Shown here: piece by piece, positions 25,969-35,392 of the stretch
How positions within the stretch are numbered: position 1 is the first letter of the stretch
How the letters are laid out: each line of letters starts with the position of its first letter
Source: an uncultured Alsobacter sp.
GTDB lineage: Bacteria; Pseudomonadota; Alphaproteobacteria; Rhizobiales; Beijerinckiaceae
Reading direction: 5' to 3'
Length of the DNA stretch: 64,000 bases
NCBI RefSeq assembly: GCF_945952055.1
Contig: NZ_CAMFHB010000014.1
Location: 1-64,000 of the forward strand
Translations under genes and position numbers: made by a program
Notes under the pieces: model-generated
Told to the model about the DNA's origin: nothing
Database searches by the model: none
Seen by the model: the letters and a program-made list of their open reading frames with translations, nothing else

Positions 25969-26048
25969 GGGTGCGTTCCTCGTGACGGCCCGAGTGTTCC
26001 ACGGCCCCCACCCCCGCGCTTTGAGCTATGACAAAGAGACAGGGAACG

Positions 26049-28226
26049 ATGCGGGCCTGCGGTCGTTGGGCCGCGATGATATGTCCATCTGCCGACGCGG
26101 CTCCGACGACCTCCGACCCGCTGGAACTGTGGGGCGGGCTCGAATGCACGGTGGTGCGGGTCGGGGACACCTACCGCGACCAGTTCGAGGACACCCGCCA
26201 CGCGGAGCGCGAGGGCGACATCGACCTCGTCGCGTCGCTGGGCATCCGGCGCCTGCGCTACCCGGTGCTGTGGGAAACCGTGTCGCCGGACCATCCCGAC
26301 ACCTGCCGGTGGGACTGGCATGACCGCCGGCTCGCCCGCCTGCGCGAGGCCGGCATCGCCCCCATCGTCGGGCTGATGCACCACGGCAGCGGACCGCACT
26401 ACACAAGTCTGGTCGACCCCGATCTCCCCGCCAAGCTCGCGGTGCACGCGCGCCGCGTCGCCGAGCGCTACCCCTGGGTCGAGGACTGGACCCCCGTCAA
26501 CGAGCCCCTGACCACCGCCCGGTTCAGTGGTCTCTATGGCCACTGGTACCCCCACGGGCGCGATCCGGGCGTCTTCTTCAACGCGCTCGTGCATCAGTGC
26601 CGCGCCGTCGCCGCGGCGATGCGGGCGATCCGGTCGGTGATCCCGCACGCGCGTCTGGTGCAGACGGAGGATCTGGGCAAGACGTTCTCCTCGCCGCACA
26701 TGGCCTACCAGGCCGACTACGAGAACGAGCGCCGCTGGCTGAGCTTCGACCTGCTGTGCGGCCGCGTGGTCCCGGGCCACCCGCTGCACGCGGAACTCCT
26801 GGCCTGCGGCGTGCCCGCCGCGTTCCTCGGCGAACTCGTTTCCCAGCCCTGCCCACCCGACATCGTCGGCATCAACCATTATCTCACCAGCGAGCGCTAC
26901 CTGGACGAGGATCGCGAGCGGTTCCCGCCCTTCTCATGGGGCGGAAACGCCTTCGAGTCCTATGCGGACGTCGAGGCCGTGCGCGTTCATCTGCCCGACG
27001 CCGACACCGGCCCGGCGGCGCGGCTGCGCGAGGTCTGGGCGCGCTATCATCTCCCCATCGCGGTGACGGAGGCCCATCTCGGCGCCACGCGCGACGAACA
27101 GCTGCGCTGGCTGCGCGAAATGTGGGACGCCGCCGTCGCTGTGCGGACGGAAGGCGCAGACATCCGCGCGGTGACCGTCTGGTCCCTTTTCGGCGCGGTC
27201 GACTGGAACTCCCTGCTCACCGCCCGCTCCGGGTTCTACGAACCCGGCGCCTTCGACATCCGCACGCAGGACGGGCGCCCCCGGCGCACCGCACTGGCCC
27301 GCGCCGCCGAAGCCCTGGCACGGCGGGGCCGGTTCGAGCATCCCGTCCTCGACGGGGACGGCTGGTGGCAGGCTCCCACGCGCTTCTACAATCCTCCCGC
27401 CGCCACCCGCGCGGCTCCGCTCGTCGGGCGGGCGAGGCCCGTGCTCGTCGTCGGCAACGGGCGCCTGGGCCGCGCCTTTGCGGCAGCGTGCGGATTGCGG
27501 GGGCTCGCCACCGAGATGCTGGGGCGCGACCGGCTCGACCCCGCCGACGCGGAGGCCGTCCGCGCCGCGCTCGAGGCGCTGCGGCCCTGGGCCGTCGTCA
27601 ACTGCTCGGGCTGGTCGGGCGCGCTCTCGGCCGACGAGGCTCCCGAGCAGGTGTGGCGGGACAACGTGACGGGAACCGTCGTGCTGGCCCAGGCCTGCAG
27701 CGATCTCGGCATTCCCTGCACCGTCGTGTCGAGCGACCAGGTGTTCGACGGACGCCTCCAGGCCCCCTACCGGGAGAGCCACCCCGTTGCCCCGCTCGGC
27801 CTGTTCGGCCGGTCTAAGGCGGAGGCGGAGCGCGCTATCCTGGGCACCCACGACAACGTCCTCATCGCCCGCACGGGACCGCTGTTCGGCGCCGGCGAAC
27901 CCGACATGGTGCGCCGCGCCGTGCGCGAGGTGGTGCGCGTGACCGGGCTCGACGTGGAAGGCGATCTGGTGTTGTCGCCCACCTACATTCCCGACCTCGT
28001 CCACGCGGTGCTCGACCTCCTGATCGACGAGGCGGCCGGGGTCTGGCATCTCGCCAACGAGGGGACCATCGGGGCCCGCGATTTCCTCGACCGCATGCGC
28101 CTGCCCTCCCCCGGTGCGCCGGGCGGTGGCCGAAGCGCCCTGAACTTCTCTCTGGCCAGCGAGCGCAGCACCATCATGCCGCCGCTGGGCGAGGCGCTGG
28201 AACGCCATGAGCGGATGAGCGCGTAG
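26049..28226 (+). CDS. Fusion of GH1-type glycosidase and RmlD-type sugar-nucleotide reductase
   Basis: A protein of about 725 residues with two parts. Residues about 25-430 are a family 1 glycoside-hydrolase-like barrel: the acid/base glutamate is in TPVNEPL (Glu152) and the nucleophile candidate in VTEAHLG (Glu341). Residues about 460-715 are an RmlD-like extended SDR with VLVVGNGRLGRAF for NAD(P) binding and VVSSDQVFDG. The SDR YxxxK motif reads FGRSK, so the catalytic tyrosine is Phe586 with Lys590 kept. A role in cell-surface or storage glycan metabolism is likely, but the substrate is unknown. In-frame ATGs at 26028 and 26076 are alternative starts. Confidence 0.8.
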   Translation: MRACGRWAAMICPSADAAPTTSDPLELWGGLECTVVRVGDTYRDQFEDTRHAEREGDIDLVASLGIRRLRYPVLWETVSPDHPDTCRWDWHDRRLARLREAGIAPIVGLMHHGSGPHYTSLVDPDLPAKLAVHARRVAERYPWVEDWTPVNEPLTTARFSGLYGHWYPHGRDPGVFFNALVHQCRAVAAAMRAIRSVIPHARLVQTEDLGKTFSSPHMAYQADYENERRWLSFDLLCGRVVPGHPLHAELLACGVPAAFLGELVSQPCPPDIVGINHYLTSERYLDEDRERFPPFSWGGNAFESYADVEAVRVHLPDADTGPAARLREVWARYHLPIAVTEAHLGATRDEQLRWLREMWDAAVAVRTEGADIRAVTVWSLFGAVDWNSLLTARSGFYEPGAFDIRTQDGRPRRTALARAAEALARRGRFEHPVLDGDGWWQAPTRFYNPPAATRAAPLVGRARPVLVVGNGRLGRAFAAACGLRGLATEMLGRDRLDPADAEAVRAALEALRPWAVVNCSGWSGALSADEAPEQVWRDNVTGTVVLAQACSDLGIPCTVVSSDQVFDGRLQAPYRESHPVAPLGLFGRSKAEAERAILGTHDNVLIARTGPLFGAGEPDMVRRAVREVVRVTGLDVEGDLVLSPTYIPDLVHAVLDLLIDEAAGVWHLANEGTIGARDFLDRMRLPSPGAPGGGRSALNFSLASERSTIMPPLGEALERHERMSA

Positions 28227-28374
28227 CGCCGGGCCGGCATCCCGGCACGGCACCCCCGTCCTCGCCGAAGAGACCCCTCGGGACGCTGGCGGTGCAGCCG
28301 AAGGCGCAATCGCGACTGTGGCGTGGCCGCAGGCGCTGCTAGCCTCATGGACCAGGATCACCGGACTTGGCCCC

Positions 28375-30411
28375 ATGTCGAACGACCCGCTGCTGCAGCC
28401 CTTCCAGCTCAAGCACCTGACGCTGCGCAACCGCCTGATCGTCACCTCGCACGAGCCGGCCTATCCGGAGGACGGGCTGCCGAAGGAGCGCTACCGCGCC
28501 TACCACGTCGAGCGCTGCCGCGGGGGCGTGGCCATGACCATGACGGCGGGCTCCGCGGCCGTGTCGCGCGACAGTCCGCCGGCCTTCAACAACATCCTCG
28601 CCTGGAAGGACGAGGTCGTGCCGTGGATGCGCCGGCTCGTCGACGCCTGCCACGGCGAGGGTGCCGCGGTCATGATCCAGCTCACCCATCTCGGCCGGCG
28701 CACCCGCTGGGACGCGGGCGACTGGCTGCCGGTGGTCTCGCCGTCGCTGGCGCGCGAGCCTGCGCATCGCGCCTTCCCCAAGAGGATCGAGGACTGGGAC
28801 ATCGCCCGCATCGTGCGCGACTATGCCGACGCCGCCGAGCGCATGAAGGCTGCCGGGCTCGATGGCATCGAGCTGGAGTGCTACGGGCACCTGATGGACC
28901 AGTTCTGGTCGCCGCGCACGAACGATCTGGACGGCCCCTATGGCGGCAGCCTCGAGAACCGGATGCGCTTCAGCTTCGACGTGCTGCGGGCCATCCGCGA
29001 CCGCGTCGGATCAGGGTTCATCGTCGGGGTTCGCTACGTGGCCGACGAGATGGCGGAAGGCGGCATCGGCCGCGCGGAGGGCCTCGAGATCTCGCGGCGG
29101 TTGCAGGTCAGCGGGCTCGTCGACTTCCTCAACGTGATCCGCGGCCACATCGACACCGACGCCGCCCTCACCGGCGTGATCCCCGTGCAGGGCATGGCCT
29201 CGGCGCCGCATCTCGACTTCGCCGGCGAGGTTCGCGCCGCGACCCGGCTGCCGACCTTCCACGCGGCCCGCATCCAGGACGTCGCGACGGCCCGGCACGC
29301 CATCGCCTCCGGTCGCCTCGACATGGTGGGCATGACGCGCGCCCACCTCACCGACCCGCACATCGTCCGCAAGATCCGGGAGAAGCGGGAGGACGAGATC
29401 AGGCCCTGCGTCGGCGCCAACTACTGCCTCGACCGCATCTACCAGGGCGGCGCCGCCTTCTGCATCCACAACCCCTCCACGGGGCGCGAGCAGGAGGTGC
29501 CCCACGCCATTTCGAAGGCGGCCGAGGCCCGTCGCGTCCTCGTCGTCGGGGCTGGTCCGGGCGGCCTCGAGGCCGCTCGCGTCGCCGCGGAGCGGGGCCA
29601 CGCCGTCACCGTGATCGAGGCGGCTGACGCCGCCGGCGGCCAGATCCGGCTGACGGCGCGCAGCCCGCGCCGGCGCGAAATGATGGGCATCGTCGACTGG
29701 CGCATGGACCAGTGCCGCCGCCACGGCGTGACGTTCCGCTTCAACACCTGGGCGGAGGTCGACACCGTCCTGGCCGAGACGCCCGACATCGTCATCGTCG
29801 CGACCGGCGGCTTGCCCGACACGGCCGTCCTGAAGGAGGGCAACGATCTCGTGGTTTCGGGCTGGGACATCCTGTCGGGCGACGTCCGGCCCGGCTCCAA
29901 CGTGCTCGTCTTCGACGACGCGGGCGACCACGTGGCGCTGCAGGCGGCCGAGGCTCTCGCCCAGGCGGGCGCCAAGGTCGAGGTCATGACGCCGGATCGC
30001 ACCTTCTCGCCGGAGGTGATGGGCATGAACCTCGTGCCCTACGTGCGCGCGCTGCAGCCGCTCGGCGTCACCTTCACGGTGACCTGGAAGCTCAGGGCCT
30101 TGCGCCGAGACGGCAACCGGCTCGTCGCGACCGTGGGGAGCGACTACGGCACGGCGCAGGAGGAGCGCATCGTCGACCAGGTGGTGGTCAACCACGGCAC
30201 GATCCCGCTCGACGACCTCTATTTCGCGCTGAAGCCCCTGTCGACGAACCGTGGCGAGGTCGACCACGCCGCGCTCATCGCCGGTCGCGCGCAAGCCATC
30301 GCGACCAACCCGGACGGCCGCTTCCAGCTGTTCCGCATCGGCGACGCCGTCTCGGCCCGCAACACCCACGCCGCGATCTACGACGCGATCCGGCTGGTGA
30401 AGGACCTGTGA
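28375..30411 (+). CDS. FMN/FAD/Fe-S oxidoreductase, N-methylproline/dimethylglycine demethylase-like
   Basis: A 678-residue enzyme of the old-yellow-enzyme plus pyridine-nucleotide-dehydrogenase type (2,4-dienoyl-CoA reductase / trimethylamine dehydrogenase layout). Residues 1 to about 335 are the FMN barrel (LLQPFQLKHLTLRNRLIV); a cysteine region links to an FAD/NAD domain starting VLVVGAGPGGLEAARVAA. The Fe-S linker shows Cys345, Cys351 and Cys363, but the expected cysteine at 348 is alanine (CVGANYCLD). Overall it resembles demethylases acting on N-methylated amino acids. The ATG at 28375 gives the family start. It is convergent with pcaG. Confidence 0.82.
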   Translation: MSNDPLLQPFQLKHLTLRNRLIVTSHEPAYPEDGLPKERYRAYHVERCRGGVAMTMTAGSAAVSRDSPPAFNNILAWKDEVVPWMRRLVDACHGEGAAVMIQLTHLGRRTRWDAGDWLPVVSPSLAREPAHRAFPKRIEDWDIARIVRDYADAAERMKAAGLDGIELECYGHLMDQFWSPRTNDLDGPYGGSLENRMRFSFDVLRAIRDRVGSGFIVGVRYVADEMAEGGIGRAEGLEISRRLQVSGLVDFLNVIRGHIDTDAALTGVIPVQGMASAPHLDFAGEVRAATRLPTFHAARIQDVATARHAIASGRLDMVGMTRAHLTDPHIVRKIREKREDEIRPCVGANYCLDRIYQGGAAFCIHNPSTGREQEVPHAISKAAEARRVLVVGAGPGGLEAARVAAERGHAVTVIEAADAAGGQIRLTARSPRRREMMGIVDWRMDQCRRHGVTFRFNTWAEVDTVLAETPDIVIVATGGLPDTAVLKEGNDLVVSGWDILSGDVRPGSNVLVFDDAGDHVALQAAEALAQAGAKVEVMTPDRTFSPEVMGMNLVPYVRALQPLGVTFTVTWKLRALRRDGNRLVATVGSDYGTAQEERIVDQVVVNHGTIPLDDLYFALKPLSTNRGEVDHAALIAGRAQAIATNPDGRFQLFRIGDAVSARNTHAAIYDAIRLVKDL

Positions 30412-30462
30412 GCGGGCAGGGACAGCGGCATCCAGATGATGTCCGACCCGCTCCCACCTCGT

Positions 30463-30493
30463 CGTCCTGCCCGGGCTTGGCCCGGCCAGGACG
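30463..30493. terminator. Hairpin between convergent genes, half copy of family B
   Basis: CGTCCTG and CAGGACG enclose CCGGGC-TTG-GCCCGG, giving a stem of about 13 bp with a one-base bulge. The sequence equals the left end of the family B palindromes (16701-16790), folded on itself. It lies between the convergent demethylase and pcaG genes and probably ends transcription from both sides. Confidence 0.55.
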
Positions 30494-30534
30494 CGGAGAG
30501 GACGAGGAGCCGTGGTTGGACGCCGCAGCCGCCC

Positions 30535-31161
30535 TCACACGTCGAAGAACACCGTCTCCTGGTCGCCCTGGAGATGGATGTCGAACGTGTAGACGACCTT
30601 GCCGTCCCGCTCCGAGCGGGCCGCGAGCAGCGTCTTGCGGCGGCTCTCGAGCTCGATGAGGTTGAGCACGGGGTCGGCCCCGTTCGCCGCCGTTTCGTCG
30701 GCGAAATACATCCGCGTGTTCAGGCCGATGTTGATGCCGCGGGCCACGACCCAGACGCTGACGTGCGGCGCCATCGGCCGGCCGTGGCGCCCGATCACGG
30801 GGCCCGGCTTCACCGTGTCGAACGTGTAGACGCCGGTGTTGAAGTCGGCGGCCGCGCGGCCCCAGCCGCGGAACTCGGGATCGAGCTCCTTGTCCTGGGT
30901 GTCGGCCGGATGGTTGTAGCGTCCGAAGCTGTTGGCCTGCCAGATCTCGACCAGCGCGTCGCGGACCGGCGTGCCGGTGCCGTCGAACACGCGGCCCTCG
31001 ATCACGATCCGCTCGCCGCGCGTACCGGCCCCGGCCAGCACGTTGCTGAAATTGTTCTGGAAGATGTCGAAGCCGGCGGCGTGCGGGGCCAGGCCGATGT
31101 GAACGTAGGGACCCGCCGTCTGGGAGGCGGTCTGCTTCAGGTAATGGAGTTCCTGGGGCAT
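30535..31161 (-). CDS. pcaG: Protocatechuate 3,4-dioxygenase, alpha subunit
   Basis: A 208-residue subunit of the intradiol ring-cleavage dioxygenase. It begins MPQELHYLKQTASQTAGPYVHIG and contains VIEGRVFDGTGTPVRDALVEIWQAN, the intradiol core, with HGRPMAPHVSVWVVARGINIGL and a C-terminal FDIHLQGDQETVFFDV. The alpha subunit lacks the iron ligands but forms the active site with PcaH. The enzyme turns protocatechuate into 3-carboxy-cis,cis-muconate in the beta-ketoadipate pathway. It starts 3 bp after the pcaH stop. The remaining pca genes are not in the window. Confidence 0.95.
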   Translation of the reverse strand: MPQELHYLKQTASQTAGPYVHIGLAPHAAGFDIFQNNFSNVLAGAGTRGERIVIEGRVFDGTGTPVRDALVEIWQANSFGRYNHPADTQDKELDPEFRGWGRAAADFNTGVYTFDTVKPGPVIGRHGRPMAPHVSVWVVARGINIGLNTRMYFADETAANGADPVLNLIELESRRKTLLAARSERDGKVVYTFDIHLQGDQETVFFDV

Positions 31162-31164
31162 CGC

Positions 31165-31929
<765 letters not shown>

Positions 31930-31945
31930 TCACCATGCGCCAGCT

Positions 31946-31965
31946 CATTCACAGAATGAATTCAT
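31946..31965. promoter_or_regulatory. Overlapping inverted repeats in the pcaH-lysR intergenic region
   Basis: CATTC-ACA-GAATG (31946-31958) overlaps the perfect palindrome ATGAATTCAT (31956-31965). The spot lies between divergent pcaH and the LysR gene, where LysR proteins usually bind. The spacing suggests two adjacent half-site pairs. Confidence 0.5.
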
Positions 31966-31982
31966 CCGCTATCATGTCACCC

Positions 31983-32915
31983 ATGAATGAAATCGATCGA
32001 TTGGCGCTCGATGGCGCGATGCTGCGCCTGTTCCTGACGGTCCTCGACGAGGGATCGGTGACGGCCGCCGCCGCCCGACTGGACATGACCCAGTCCGCCG
32101 TGAGCCACGCCCTGCAGCGCCTGTCGAGGCTGGTCGGCGAGCCGCTTTTCGTGAAGTCGGGCCGCGGCATCGCGCCCACGGCCCATGCCCTCTCCCTGCG
32201 CGAGCCGGCGCGCGACCTGCTGGCCGGCCTGCAGCAGTTCGGCGCCCGGGGCACGTTCGACCCGTCGACCGCCAGCCTGGACCTGACCGTGGCGGCCAAC
32301 GACCTGCAGCGGGACCTGCTGCTGCCAGGCCTGTTCCGAGCCACCGAGAAGCGTGCCTCCCGCGTTCACATGCGCGTGATTCCGTCCGACGTCCCCAGTG
32401 CCGACATGCTGCGCCAGGGACGCTGCGACCTGCTGATTTCTCCCTACGCGCCGGAAGGCACGGACATCGTGCAGAGGCCGTTGCTGCGCGACCGCTACGT
32501 CGTGTTCTACGACCCGGAGGCTCGGGCGGCGCCGCGCACGGCCGAGGAGTTTCTCTCGGCCCGGCACGTCAGCGTGGTCTACCCGAACGGCGAGAGCCTG
32601 GACTTCGACCGGCGTCTCCAGGCGGACGGGGTGCAGCGCGACATGGCGGTCACCGTGCCGAGCTTCTCGGGCGTGCCCGCCTTCCTGCGCGGCACGACGA
32701 TGATCGCGACCCTCCCAAGCCTCCTGCGCGCCAACCTGATGCGCGACTTCGCCTCGACGGCGGCGCCGCTCGAGGCTGTCCACGAGGGTCGCGCGGGCGG
32801 GCTCACCATGATGATGGTCTGGCACCGCCGCTTCGGCTCCGACCCGCTGCACGTGTGGCTGCGACGGCTGCTGGCGGCGGGAGTAGCGGAGATGCGCAAG
32901 GCCGGGCGCGGCTGA
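31983..32915 (+). CDS. LysR-family regulator, probable controller of pcaHG
   Basis: A 310-residue LysR-type regulator. The N-terminal helix-turn-helix is ideal (VLDEGSVTAAAARLDMTQSA then VSHALQRLSRLVGEPLFVK), followed by a substrate-binding domain of about 220 residues that in this family senses pathway intermediates. It is divergent from pcaH, the classical position for a LysR activator of that operon. It is not clearly PcaQ and more resembles the NodD/PnbR branch, so the name is left open. ATG at 31983 is preferred; upstream in-frame ATGs at 31974, 31956 and 31935 would place the operator inside the gene. Confidence 0.88.
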   Translation: MNEIDRLALDGAMLRLFLTVLDEGSVTAAAARLDMTQSAVSHALQRLSRLVGEPLFVKSGRGIAPTAHALSLREPARDLLAGLQQFGARGTFDPSTASLDLTVAANDLQRDLLLPGLFRATEKRASRVHMRVIPSDVPSADMLRQGRCDLLISPYAPEGTDIVQRPLLRDRYVVFYDPEARAAPRTAEEFLSARHVSVVYPNGESLDFDRRLQADGVQRDMAVTVPSFSGVPAFLRGTTMIATLPSLLRANLMRDFASTAAPLEAVHEGRAGGLTMMMVWHRRFGSDPLHVWLRRLLAAGVAEMRKAGRG

Positions 32916-32922
32916 AAGGGGG

Positions 32923-33234
32923 TGCGTCCTTCGACACGGCCGCTTCGCGGCCTGCTCAGGATGAGGAGATTTGTGCCTTTAGATCACCACTGAAGGTCCT
33001 CATCCGGACAGTTTGTGACTCAATCCCCGTGCGGCATTGCACCTGAATTCTCCACCGCGCGCCCACCTCTCCGCCGTCCTGCCCGGGCCTGGCCCGGGCA
33101 TCCACGACTTTGCTGGGGCCAAGCGTCAGTCGTGGGTGGCCGGGCCAAGCCCGGCCATGACGCCGAGAGGGAGGTGCTCGCTGGACCCGCGAAAGATTCA
33201 CAAGCTCTGAGCAGGCCGCGTGTCGAAGGACGCA
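32923..33234. repeat. Palindromic element, family A, copy 3, split by an insertion
   Basis: The left half runs from TGCGTCCTTCGACAC (32923) to CCTCATCC (ending 33005) and the right half resumes at TGAGCAGGCCGCG (33208) and ends with the complement of the first 15 bases at 33220-33234. In the intact copy at 2783 these halves are contiguous, so about 202 bp (33006-33207) are inserted. The insertion carries a family B palindrome and has loosely inverted ends (TTTGTGACTC near the left, GATTCACAAG at the right). Confidence 0.8.
33075..33162. repeat. Palindromic element, family B, copy 2, nested within family A
   Basis: The left arm is CGTCCTGCCCGGGCCTGGCC, then CATCCACGACTTTG; the right arm is CAGTCGTGGGTGGC, then CGGGCCAAGCCCGGCCATGA, CG. 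It matches copies at 16701-16790 and 44343-44432. It lies inside the insertion that splits the family A element 32923-33234. Confidence 0.85.
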
Positions 33235-33248
33235 CAGCGGCCCCGTGC

Positions 33249-34205
33249 TCACCCACGCGACAGACGGTCGAACGCCAGCGCCAGTGCCTCGTCCGACTTC
33301 ACGCCCGTCATCACGTCGGCGAAGAACGTCGAGGCAGGATCGATCACAGTGGCGCCGTCGGCGTCCGAGCGGTCGCAGACGATCCGTAGTGGCAGCCGCT
33401 CGATGGAGAACAGCTCCGGCGCCAGGGCGTGCAGCATCACGCAGGGGTCGTGCAGCGGGAAGCCCGTCGCCTTGCGCTCGGCCTCGGGGAAGCCCTTGGC
33501 GGTGCGCATGGCTTCGATGTTGGCCAGGTAGGCGCGGATCATCTGCGCGGCCACCTCGGCCAGCGGCCCGCCGACGGCGTCCAGCCGGCCGCTCCAGTCC
33601 GGCGTCGCCAGCACCTTGCGCGTCACGTCGAGCGGGGCGAGCACGAACGGAAGCCCGGACCGCAGCACCACGTCGTAGGCCTCGGGATCCGCCCACACGT
33701 TGAACTCGGCCGCGGCCGTGACGTTGCCGCGGTCGCGCACGGCGCCGCCCATGGCGACGATCGATTCGGCGCGCGCCGCCGTCTCGGGATGCTCGAGGAT
33801 GAGATGGGCGATGTTGGTGAGCGGCCCGAGCGCCATGATCCGCAGGGATCCGGCCGGGCGCTTCTCCAGTTCGTCGCGCAGGTAGCCCACCGCGTCGGTC
33901 CCGGCGGGGGCGGCGGCGGGCTCCGGCAGGGCCACGCCCCCGATTCCGTCGCCGCCGTGGATTTCCGCCGCATCGAGATGGGGGCGGCGCAGCGGCTCGG
34001 CGGCGCCCGACACGACCTTGATGTCCGACCTGCCCAGCAGGGCCAGCATGCGCCCGGCGTTGCGGGTGGTCGTGGACAGGCCGATGTTGCCGGCCACGGT
34101 CGTGACGCCGACCACGTCCAGCTCCGGCGAGCGCAGCGCGATGATGAGCGCGAGCGCGTCGTCCAGCCCGGGGTCGGTGTCGATGATGACGGGAAGCTGG
34201 GTCAT
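33249..34205 (-). CDS. Nucleoside hydrolase
   Basis: A 318-residue inosine/uridine-preferring nucleoside hydrolase family enzyme. The calcium-binding N-terminal motif DTDPGLDDALAL is intact, followed by VTTVAGNIGLSTTTRN, LGPLTNIAHLI and the C-terminal HDPCVMLHAL with the catalytic-region histidine. It splits the N-glycosidic bond of nucleosides to ribose and base in salvage or catabolism. The base preference cannot be read. The start at 34205 gives the canonical MTQLPVIIDTDPG. It is divergent from the ABC importer operon starting at 34330. Confidence 0.93.
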   Translation of the reverse strand: MTQLPVIIDTDPGLDDALALIIALRSPELDVVGVTTVAGNIGLSTTTRNAGRMLALLGRSDIKVVSGAAEPLRRPHLDAAEIHGGDGIGGVALPEPAAAPAGTDAVGYLRDELEKRPAGSLRIMALGPLTNIAHLILEHPETAARAESIVAMGGAVRDRGNVTAAAEFNVWADPEAYDVVLRSGLPFVLAPLDVTRKVLATPDWSGRLDAVGGPLAEVAAQMIRAYLANIEAMRTAKGFPEAERKATGFPLHDPCVMLHALAPELFSIERLPLRIVCDRSDADGATVIDPASTFFADVMTGVKSDEALALAFDRLSRG

Positions 34206-34269
34206 GGCAGCTTTGCCCTCTTTCCAGATGCTAAATGACGCTCGCCGTGTAGCATGCTTCGTGCTTATA

Positions 34270-34311
34270 GGGCGGGATGGCGTTGCCGACCTGTCGCAGG
34301 CCATCCGCCCC
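34270..34311 (+). other. Long hairpin in the leader of the ABC importer operon
   Basis: GGGCGGGATGGC pairs with GGCCATCCGCCCC (one bulge) around an 18-base loop, ending 18 bp before the binding-protein start codon. A TATAG run lies at its left edge. It may affect translation or mRNA stability. Confidence 0.4.
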
Positions 34312-34329
34312 GTCGCAAGAGGACACACG

Positions 34330-35370
34330 ATGACGACCCGCTTCCGCCTCGCCTCCCTCGCGCTCGCCGCCCTTCTCGGCGCCGCCGCGGCCGTTCCGGC
34401 CACCGCGCAGGAGAAGAAGACCCTCACCATTTCCATGTGGGGCTTCAACGGCGACAAGCTCGAAGCCTTCCTGTTCAAGCCGTTCAAGGAGAAGTACGGC
34501 GTCGACATCGTGCTGGAGACCGGCAACGCCGGCGATCGCCTGAACAAGGTGAAGATCCGCGGCGGCGGCGTCGACCTCATCTACCTGTCGGACGTGTTCT
34601 CCGAGACCGGCCTTCAGGACAAGATGTTCGAGAAGATCGACCCCGCGAAGGTGCCCAATCTCAAGGACGTCTACCCGATCGCCCAGGCCCCGCAGGGCGA
34701 GGGCTACGGCCCGGCCTACACCATCGGCCGCTACGGCATCGTGTTCGATTCCGCCAAGGTGAAGCCCGTGACGTCCTGGGCCGACCTGTGGCGCGACGAC
34801 CTGAAGAAGAAGATCAGCCTGCCGGGCTTCAACACGACCGCCGGGCCGCTGATCGCGCTGGTCGCCGCCGAGCGCAAGAAGGCGGATCCCTACAAGGAGG
34901 CGGACAAGACCTTCGCCAGCTTGGCCGAGATCAAGCCGAACCTGGTGAAGACCTACAACACGGGCTCCGAGCTCGTGAACCTGTTCTCGACCGGCGAGGT
35001 CTCGGTCGCCGCCGTGCAGGACTTCGTGTTCCCGCAGCTCAAGGCCGCCATCCCCACCGCCGTGTGGGCCGACCTCGGCGACGGCGCCTTCTCGACCTTC
35101 AACACGGTGAACGTGGTCGTGGGCTCCAAGAACAAGGACCTCGCGCTCGCCTTCATCAACCATCACCTGAGCGCCGAGGTGCAGAAGAACCTCGCGATCG
35201 CCGGCACCGACGCACCCGCCAACCGGACCGTCGAGCTGACCCCGGAACAGGCCGCGCCCTGGACCTACGGCGAGGCCACCATCAAGGCGCTGCGCCGCAT
35301 CGACTACGCCAAGGTGAACGCGGCCAAGCCCGACTGGCAGGACCGCTGGAACGACATCTTCGGCCGCTGA
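34330..35370 (+). CDS. Periplasmic solute-binding protein, polyamine/PotD-like ABC importer
   Basis: A 346-residue extracellular binding protein with a Sec signal peptide (MTTRFRLASLALAALLGAAA...ATAQ, cleavage near residue 27). The mature part follows the PotD/PotF class (LTISMWGFNGDKLEAFLFKPF, GGVDLIYLSDVFSETGLQ, TSWADLW). Related proteins bind spermidine, putrescine, opines or other small organic cations; the residues that decide this cannot be judged here. It heads an operon with two permeases and an ATPase. The next gene starts 23 bp downstream. Confidence 0.9.
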   Translation: MTTRFRLASLALAALLGAAAAVPATAQEKKTLTISMWGFNGDKLEAFLFKPFKEKYGVDIVLETGNAGDRLNKVKIRGGGVDLIYLSDVFSETGLQDKMFEKIDPAKVPNLKDVYPIAQAPQGEGYGPAYTIGRYGIVFDSAKVKPVTSWADLWRDDLKKKISLPGFNTTAGPLIALVAAERKKADPYKEADKTFASLAEIKPNLVKTYNTGSELVNLFSTGEVSVAAVQDFVFPQLKAAIPTAVWADLGDGAFSTFNTVNVVVGSKNKDLALAFINHHLSAEVQKNLAIAGTDAPANRTVELTPEQAAPWTYGEATIKALRRIDYAKVNAAKPDWQDRWNDIFGR

Positions 35371-35392
35371 GCGGCCGAAGATCCGCCATCTC

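Noticed and set aside
30412-30534. Possible small gene between the demethylase and pcaG
   Set aside because: The stretch is accounted for by a palindromic hairpin and has no ribosome site or coding signal.
32916-33248. CRISPR-like array because of repeated GC-rich motifs
   Set aside because: The repeats are two nested palindromes, not regularly spaced direct repeats with unique spacers, and no cas genes are present.
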